The notes under the pieces are model-generated. The model did no database searches and had not been told where the DNA came from. It worked only from the letters and a program-made list of their open reading frames with translations. Below are positions 5,461-8,679 of a DNA stretch of 8,679 bases, piece after piece. The stretch's first letter is position 1, and each line of letters opens with the position of its first letter. A program made the position numbers and the translations under genes. The DNA comes from Candidatus Bathyarchaeota archaeon (GTDB taxonomy: Archaea > Thermoproteota > Bathyarchaeia > Bathyarchaeales > Bathyarchaeaceae), in assembly GCA_029881555.1 (NCBI GenBank), contig JAOUMI010000024.1:1-8679 (forward strand), in the 5' to 3' direction.

Positions 5461-6390
5461 TTAAACGGTTGCGCGCACCTTGTAATAGGGCTCACGTCTC
5501 TTCACAGCCTCCAAAAACAGTCTCCTCAACTCCTCATCATCCGCTCCATTCCTCAACGGCGTAAGCACATCCACCAAATTATCGTTCCTCATCAAACAAG
5601 GCTTTAACCGCCCATCACTTGTCACCCTCAACCGAGTGCAACACAAACAAAACTCCGTGTTCTCGATTGGACGAACCACCTCTACCTTCACCCTAGGCAG
5701 AAAGTACACCCTGCGATTCTGCATGTCCCCACGAGTCACCACACGCCTAGCCTGTTTCTTTAACTCTTCTTCAACAGCGTCCAGAGCGCGGTGATAACGT
5801 TTATAGTAGGAAGCGCTAATGTTCAGCGGCTCTAGCTCGATCAACTGCAAAATCGTGATGGTTCGTTCCGCAAAACTAATCATTTTAGGAATCTCATGGT
5901 CGTTCACATTCTTCAAAACCAGCATGTTCAACTTCGTCGGAAAAAGTTCTGCGTCCACAGCCGCTCTTATTCCCCTCAGCACATCTCTTAAGTTTCCACC
6001 CATCAGCGCCCGATATGTCCTAGCATCCAAAGAGGGAATGCTAATGTTCACTCGGTTCAGACCGCTCGCGCGAAGCCCCTTTGCCAGAGAAGCTAAATTC
6101 GTTCCGTTGCTGGTCATGGACAGGTCCCGCAAACCCCTAAGCCCCGCAATATCTGTCACAATTTCTAAAATGTCCGAGCGAAGCAAGGGCTCACCCCCAG
6201 TCAACTTCACTCGAGAGATGCCGAGCCCAACGGCAACCCCAACGATTCGAACAATCTCGTCCTTAGTCATCTCAGTTGAAGGATTTGCTACTTCGCCTTC
6301 CCTGTGACAGTACGGGCATCTCAAGTTGCAGCGCTGAGTAACTGAGATTCGCAGGTTTAGAACCGGTCGCCCATGATCGTCACGAATCAT
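5461..6390 (-). CDS. moaA: GTP 3',8-cyclase MoaA (molybdenum cofactor synthesis)
   Basis: A radical-SAM enzyme that turns GTP into 3',8-cyclo-7,8-dihydro-GTP, the first step of molybdopterin synthesis. Its 309 residues show the SAM-cluster motif CNLRCPYC (Cys21, 25, 28), the SAM-binding TGGEP at 64-68, and the second cluster FCLCC...KPC (Cys248, 251, 265) that holds the GTP-binding [4Fe-4S] centre. The sequence around them (NLRISVTQRC; RLRVTSDGRLKPCL) is typical MoaA. The protein ends YYKVRATV and lacks the C-terminal Gly-Gly of E. coli MoaA; I believe shorter archaeal forms also lack it. It is the last gene of moaC-moaB-moaA, starting 12 nt after the moaB stop with only a weak GGA before the ATG, so translation probably depends on moaB. 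Confidence 0.96.
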   Translation of the reverse strand: MIRDDHGRPVLNLRISVTQRCNLRCPYCHREGEVANPSTEMTKDEIVRIVGVAVGLGISRVKLTGGEPLLRSDILEIVTDIAGLRGLRDLSMTSNGTNLASLAKGLRASGLNRVNISIPSLDARTYRALMGGNLRDVLRGIRAAVDAELFPTKLNMLVLKNVNDHEIPKMISFAERTITILQLIELEPLNISASYYKRYHRALDAVEEELKKQARRVVTRGDMQNRRVYFLPRVKVEVVRPIENTEFCLCCTRLRVTSDGRLKPCLMRNDNLVDVLTPLRNGADDEELRRLFLEAVKRREPYYKVRATV

Positions 6391-6402
6391 TTTAGGTCCA
6401 GC

Positions 6403-6939
6403 TTATTTTTCGCGGGCGTGTTTCAGTATGTGCCCCACTTCGGGCAAAATAAGCTTTTCTAAGACAAGCCTTACAGCCTGCGGCGAGCCCGGAATACAAA
6501 AAACAGCCTTCCCTTGATCTGCGACACCAGCCAAGGCACGAGTCAAAACAGCAGCAGAACCAATCTCGTCAAAACTCAACTTTCTAAACAGCTCTCCAAA
6601 ACCCGGCAAAGTCTTAACCAACATCGGCCTCACAGCCTCAATCGTCACGTCTTTAGGGCTAATCCCGGTTCCACCGCACACAATAATTGCGCCTACCTTC
6701 TCTGATCCCAGAGCTCTGCTAACATATTTTCCAATCAAAACCTTGTCGTCAGGCACTATTTCTCTAAAAACCACGTTGTGATCAGCTTTCTGCAAAGTTT
6801 CAACGATTAAGTCACCTGAAGGATCATCAACAGGCTTTCTCGCCTTGAGATCCTGATATCGAGAAGAGCTGCAAACAACTACCGCAAAGCCAACGCATGT
6901 AGGAGCCTCAGCCTTGTGCCGACGTGAAGTCTCATTCAT
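6403..6939 (-). CDS. moaB: MoaB/Mog family molybdopterin adenylyltransferase
   Basis: 178 residues, normal for MoaB. Family motifs are visible: VVVCSSSRYQD near the start, DDPSGDLI (38-45), IIVCGGTGISPKDVTIEAV with GGTG at 89-92 and Asp97, LPGFGELFR (111-119) and CIPGSPQAVRLVL (148-160). From work on Pyrococcus MoaB, archaeal members adenylate molybdopterin with ATP before metal insertion, as Mog does in E. coli, and they can serve tungsten as well as molybdenum. Its ATG overlaps the moaC stop in an ATGA junction, so it is translationally coupled to moaC. A nucleotidyl-transfer role is well supported; whether the final metal is Mo or W cannot be told from this window. Confidence 0.93.
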   Translation of the reverse strand: MNETSRRHKAEAPTCVGFAVVVCSSSRYQDLKARKPVDDPSGDLIVETLQKADHNVVFREIVPDDKVLIGKYVSRALGSEKVGAIIVCGGTGISPKDVTIEAVRPMLVKTLPGFGELFRKLSFDEIGSAAVLTRALAGVADQGKAVFCIPGSPQAVRLVLEKLILPEVGHILKHAREK

Positions 6940-7379
6940 CTGCCCTTTCCCTTCACTTTACGGGCAACATGAACATTCTGAATCAACGTGTACGGATACT
7001 GTCCCATCTCATCCTTCTCGTACTGTTTTGTCATGTCCCAAATTGTCAGCAACGCGGTCGTAGCCGCCACGAGAGCCTCCATCTCCACTCCAGTCTGCGC
7101 CCTTGTCTTAACGGTTGCAGAAACCTCTACCCAAGAGAAGCCAACGGTCTCCATGCTGATCTCTACGTCTGTCAACGGAAGAGGGTGACACAGGGGGATC
7201 AAGGCGCTCGTTCTTTTAGCGGCCAGAACCCCGGCGATCTTAGCCGCGTAGAAAGGGTCGCCCTTCTCAATTTTTCCCTCTTTAATCAGCTTTATAGTTT
7301 CCGCTCTCAGCCTAATTAGGCCCTTCGCCGTTGCCTCGCGGTACACCTCCGGCTTCTCCGTTACATCCACCATAGACAT
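6936..7379 (-). CDS. moaC: Cyclic pyranopterin monophosphate synthase MoaC
   Basis: 147 residues, typical of MoaC. It converts the MoaA product into cyclic pyranopterin monophosphate. Seen motifs: MVDVTEKPEVYREATA at the start, AAKRTSALIPLCHPLPLTDVE (Lys55, His65), TGVEMEALVAA (97-107) and WDMTK (114-118), whose Asp115 and Lys118 match the E. coli catalytic Asp128 and Lys131. The tail EKDEMGQYPYT is of the archaeal kind. GTGAT (plus-strand 7385-7389) lies 5 nt before the ATG and serves as SD. A second ATG six bases downstream is an alternative start. It is the first moa gene; I see no clear TATA box in the 114 bp before it, so it may be co-transcribed with the regulator upstream. Confidence 0.96.
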   Translation of the reverse strand: MSMVDVTEKPEVYREATAKGLIRLRAETIKLIKEGKIEKGDPFYAAKIAGVLAAKRTSALIPLCHPLPLTDVEISMETVGFSWVEVSATVKTRAQTGVEMEALVAATTALLTIWDMTKQYEKDEMGQYPYTLIQNVHVARKVKGKGR

Positions 7380-7389
7380 AAACCATCAC

Positions 7390-7476
7390 TCAACCAAAGT
7401 TTACGACCTTGATAGAGAAGGCTGCTTCTTTTGAGTCCAAGCCGCCGATCCTTTCCCCATAGTCCTTGTGAATCAT
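7390..7476 (-). CDS. Possible 28-residue ORF between the regulator and moaC
   Basis: An ATG at 7476-7474, preceded by GGTG with a 7-nt gap, opens a 28-codon frame beginning MIHKDYGERIGG and ending SIKVVNFG. Its TGA at 7390-7392 directly abuts the moaC SD. It fills most of the otherwise empty 114-bp spacer and could act as a leader peptide or small protein. A frame this short could also arise by chance, and no family is recognised. Confidence 0.25.
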   Translation of the reverse strand: MIHKDYGERIGGLDSKEAAFSIKVVNFG

Positions 7477-7493
7477 TTCTTTGCACCCATCTG

Positions 7494-7778
7494 CTACTCA
7501 TCTGTTGATTCAGATTTATTTATTGCCCAAGCGTCCATGAGCGTCTTGATCATTTTCGCTCGAGGGTTTGCCTCGTTGAAGCGGAAGATGCGGATTCTTC
7601 CAAACTTTTTGTGTTGAATCAATTCGAAGTTTTCGAGAAGCTGCAGGTGCTGGTTTGTGGTGGCGTAGTTGAGTCCGGCTCTTCGGGCGATTTCTGAGAT
7701 GTTGAGTTCTCCGATCTCTGCTAGAATTCTGAGGATTTTCACTCGTCCCTTTGAAGAGAAGACTTCTTCGATCGACAC
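7494..7778 (-). CDS. Small winged-helix (ArsR-like) transcription regulator
   Basis: 94 residues in a single winged helix-turn-helix domain: SSKGRVKILRILAEIGEL (helix 1), then LNISEIARRAGLNYATTNQHLQLLENFELI (helix-turn-helix with recognition helix ~39-50), then the wing HKKFGRIRIFRFN. This is a common archaeal ArsR/MarR-like layout. It has no Cys pair or other metal-sensing motif and no ligand domain, so the signal is unknown. The start is GTG (7778-7776), supported by AGGAGGAT inside the end of the upstream orc1 gene and by only 6 nt after that gene's stop. It is translationally coupled to orc1 and stands ahead of moaCBA; whether it controls either is inference. Confidence 0.85.
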   Translation of the reverse strand: MSIEEVFSSKGRVKILRILAEIGELNISEIARRAGLNYATTNQHLQLLENFELIQHKKFGRIRIFRFNEANPRAKMIKTLMDAWAINKSESTDE

Positions 7779-7784
7779 GGAGTT

Positions 7785-8679
7785 TTACATCCTCCTCTTG
7801 TAAAGAACCCTGCTTAACTCTTGCTCTAGGTCAGAGGCGGGAACCCTCGGCAGACTTATGAGGGTTGTCTTTCCCCGCTGTCCCGCACCCGAAGGCTCTG
7901 CCTGAATTATGCCCAGAGCAGAGAGTTCTTTTACATACTTCCAGAGTTGGGTGTGCCCCCGTTCCCTTTCGTCCAACTCTTCGCAAACAACTGCGTAGGC
8001 ATCCTCAGCCTCTCCCATGGACATGTAAGCCGCTCCGGTTTGCTTGAAACGTCTAGCAACGCCGAGGAGAAAGAGTTTTTCGTGAAGGCTGAGAGAAGAG
8101 ACCGTGTCCTTTCTTACAACCGGGTAAATGCTGACTGCCGCCTTTCGAACGTATTCAGGCAGAACTTCAGGTGATTCTGAAGCTTCCGCGTACTTGCCAG
8201 CTCGCCACAAAAGCTCGATGGCGTAACGTGCGTCTCCCTCCTCTGAAGCTGCCAACTCGGAGATGAGATCCAGGGTTTGTGTGGAAACGGCTCCATGTCT
8301 GAAGGCGAGAGACACTCGATCGTCTAGGATGTCTCGAAGCTGGGGTGTTGAGTATTCTTGCAGATTGATGACGTTGCGTTGAAGAGTGCTTCTCGTGCTG
8401 GCATCCAACTGGTTTAAGTATTTAGGTTCGCGGAGAACGCAGATGAGGGAGAGCCTCTTAGGAGCCTTGAGACGCCCCTCTTGGATGCGGGTGAGACTGT
8501 AGAGAGGATCGGATCCCTCTCTCCGGATGAGCGCCTCCAGCTCGTCCATCACTAGTATAAGATAAGCCTCACGCTCGTCAAGAATCTGCATGAGCATCTG
8601 CATGAGTTCTGCCTCGGAATAGCCTCGCCTTGGAAAATGAGGATAGAACGTCAGGATTGTTCGATGAAGAATCATAAAG
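7785..8679 (-). CDS. cdc6: Orc1/Cdc6 family replication initiator, 5'-truncated by window edge
   Basis: The reading frame stays open to the right edge (codon TTT precedes the Met at 8675), so the N-terminus is missing, including the expected Walker A. In the 296 residues from that Met: Walker B YLILVMDELEAL (38-49), a sensor-1 region SLICVLREPKYLNQLD (76-91) and arginine-rich STRSTLQRN. The sensor-2 helix is EEGDARYAIELLWRAGKYAE (145-164), followed by a linker and a C-terminal winged helix (SSLSLHEKLFLLGVARRF to TQLWKYVKELSALGII). These mark the archaeal AAA+ protein that binds origins and helps load the MCM helicase. The C-terminus (LYKRRM) supplies the SD for the next gene. Archaeal origins often lie beside such genes, usually upstream, which would be outside this window. 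Confidence 0.93.
   Translation of the reverse strand, partial: FMILHRTILTFYPHFPRRGYSEAELMQMLMQILDEREAYLILVMDELEALIRREGSDPLYSLTRIQEGRLKAPKRLSLICVLREPKYLNQLDASTRSTLQRNVINLQEYSTPQLRDILDDRVSLAFRHGAVSTQTLDLISELAASEEGDARYAIELLWRAGKYAEASESPEVLPEYVRKAAVSIYPVVRKDTVSSLSLHEKLFLLGVARRFKQTGAAYMSMGEAEDAYAVVCEELDERERGHTQLWKYVKELSALGIIQAEPSGAGQRGKTTLISLPRVPASDLEQELSRVLYKRRM
7789..7796 (-). promoter_or_regulatory. Shine-Dalgarno of the regulator, inside the orc1 3' end
   Basis: Minus-strand AGGAGGAT is made of the last codons of orc1 (Arg-Arg-Met) and lies about 12 nt before the GTG. This decides the GTG start and links translation of the two genes. Confidence 0.6.

Noticed and set aside
5819..6307. A 162-codon + strand frame inside moaA
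   Set aside because: It is opposite a certain moaA coding region with all family motifs, so it is a shadow.
7380..7493. Possible molybdenum-cofactor riboswitch before moaC
   Set aside because: The spacer is only 114 bp, shows no extended stem structure by eye, and Moco riboswitches are known from bacteria.
8600..8679. Replication origin next to orc1/cdc6
   Set aside because: The window ends inside the orc1 gene. The expected origin side is outside, and no origin-recognition-box-like repeats are seen within.

Overview
The window looks like a chromosome segment of an uncultured archaeon, most likely TACK-type and perhaps Bathyarchaeia. This is inferred from four things: an Orc1/Cdc6 initiator, archaeal-type MoaA/MoaB/MoaC, TATA-like boxes about 35-40 bp upstream of several starts, and Shine-Dalgarno (SD) sites of the GGAGGTGAT type. 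No rRNA or other lineage marker is present, so the phylum is not certain. I saw no tRNA, CRISPR array, insertion sequence or attachment site.

Left part (1-3823, + strand). The first ~350 bp are mostly non-coding, with a doubtful short open frame at the edge. Next comes a large secreted, membrane-anchored surface protein (best start 351). It has a signal segment, an N-terminal helical region, two domains of one beta type, five Ig-like repeats of exactly 90 residues, a third domain of the first type, a C-terminal membrane anchor and a short basic tail. After its own TATA-like promoter follows an unrecognised 169-residue membrane protein.

Middle (3824-5444). A hairpin-forming spacer separates the + genes from a cluster of very small minus-strand genes. 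Two of these are too short for usual ORF cut-offs: a 47-residue Met/Lys/Glu-rich protein and a 43-residue very basic protein. The 47-residue gene has a full-length SD overlapping the stop of the 86-residue gene before it, so those two form a coupled pair. A short divergent promoter region separates this cluster from a + strand gene for an unrecognised 235-residue soluble protein, which starts with TTG.

Right part (5461-8679, all minus strand). Transcription runs from the right edge: a 5'-truncated orc1/cdc6 gene, a small winged-helix regulator with its SD inside the orc1 end, a possible 28-codon ORF, then moaC, moaB and moaA. MoaA and MoaC convert GTP to cyclic pyranopterin monophosphate. Archaeal MoaB is expected to activate molybdopterin by adenylation. 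Together they serve molybdenum or tungsten cofactor synthesis.

Nothing here clearly amounts to a new multi-gene system. The most promising unexplained material is the small-protein cluster at 3912-4602 with its divergent 235-residue neighbour, followed by the repeat surface protein.
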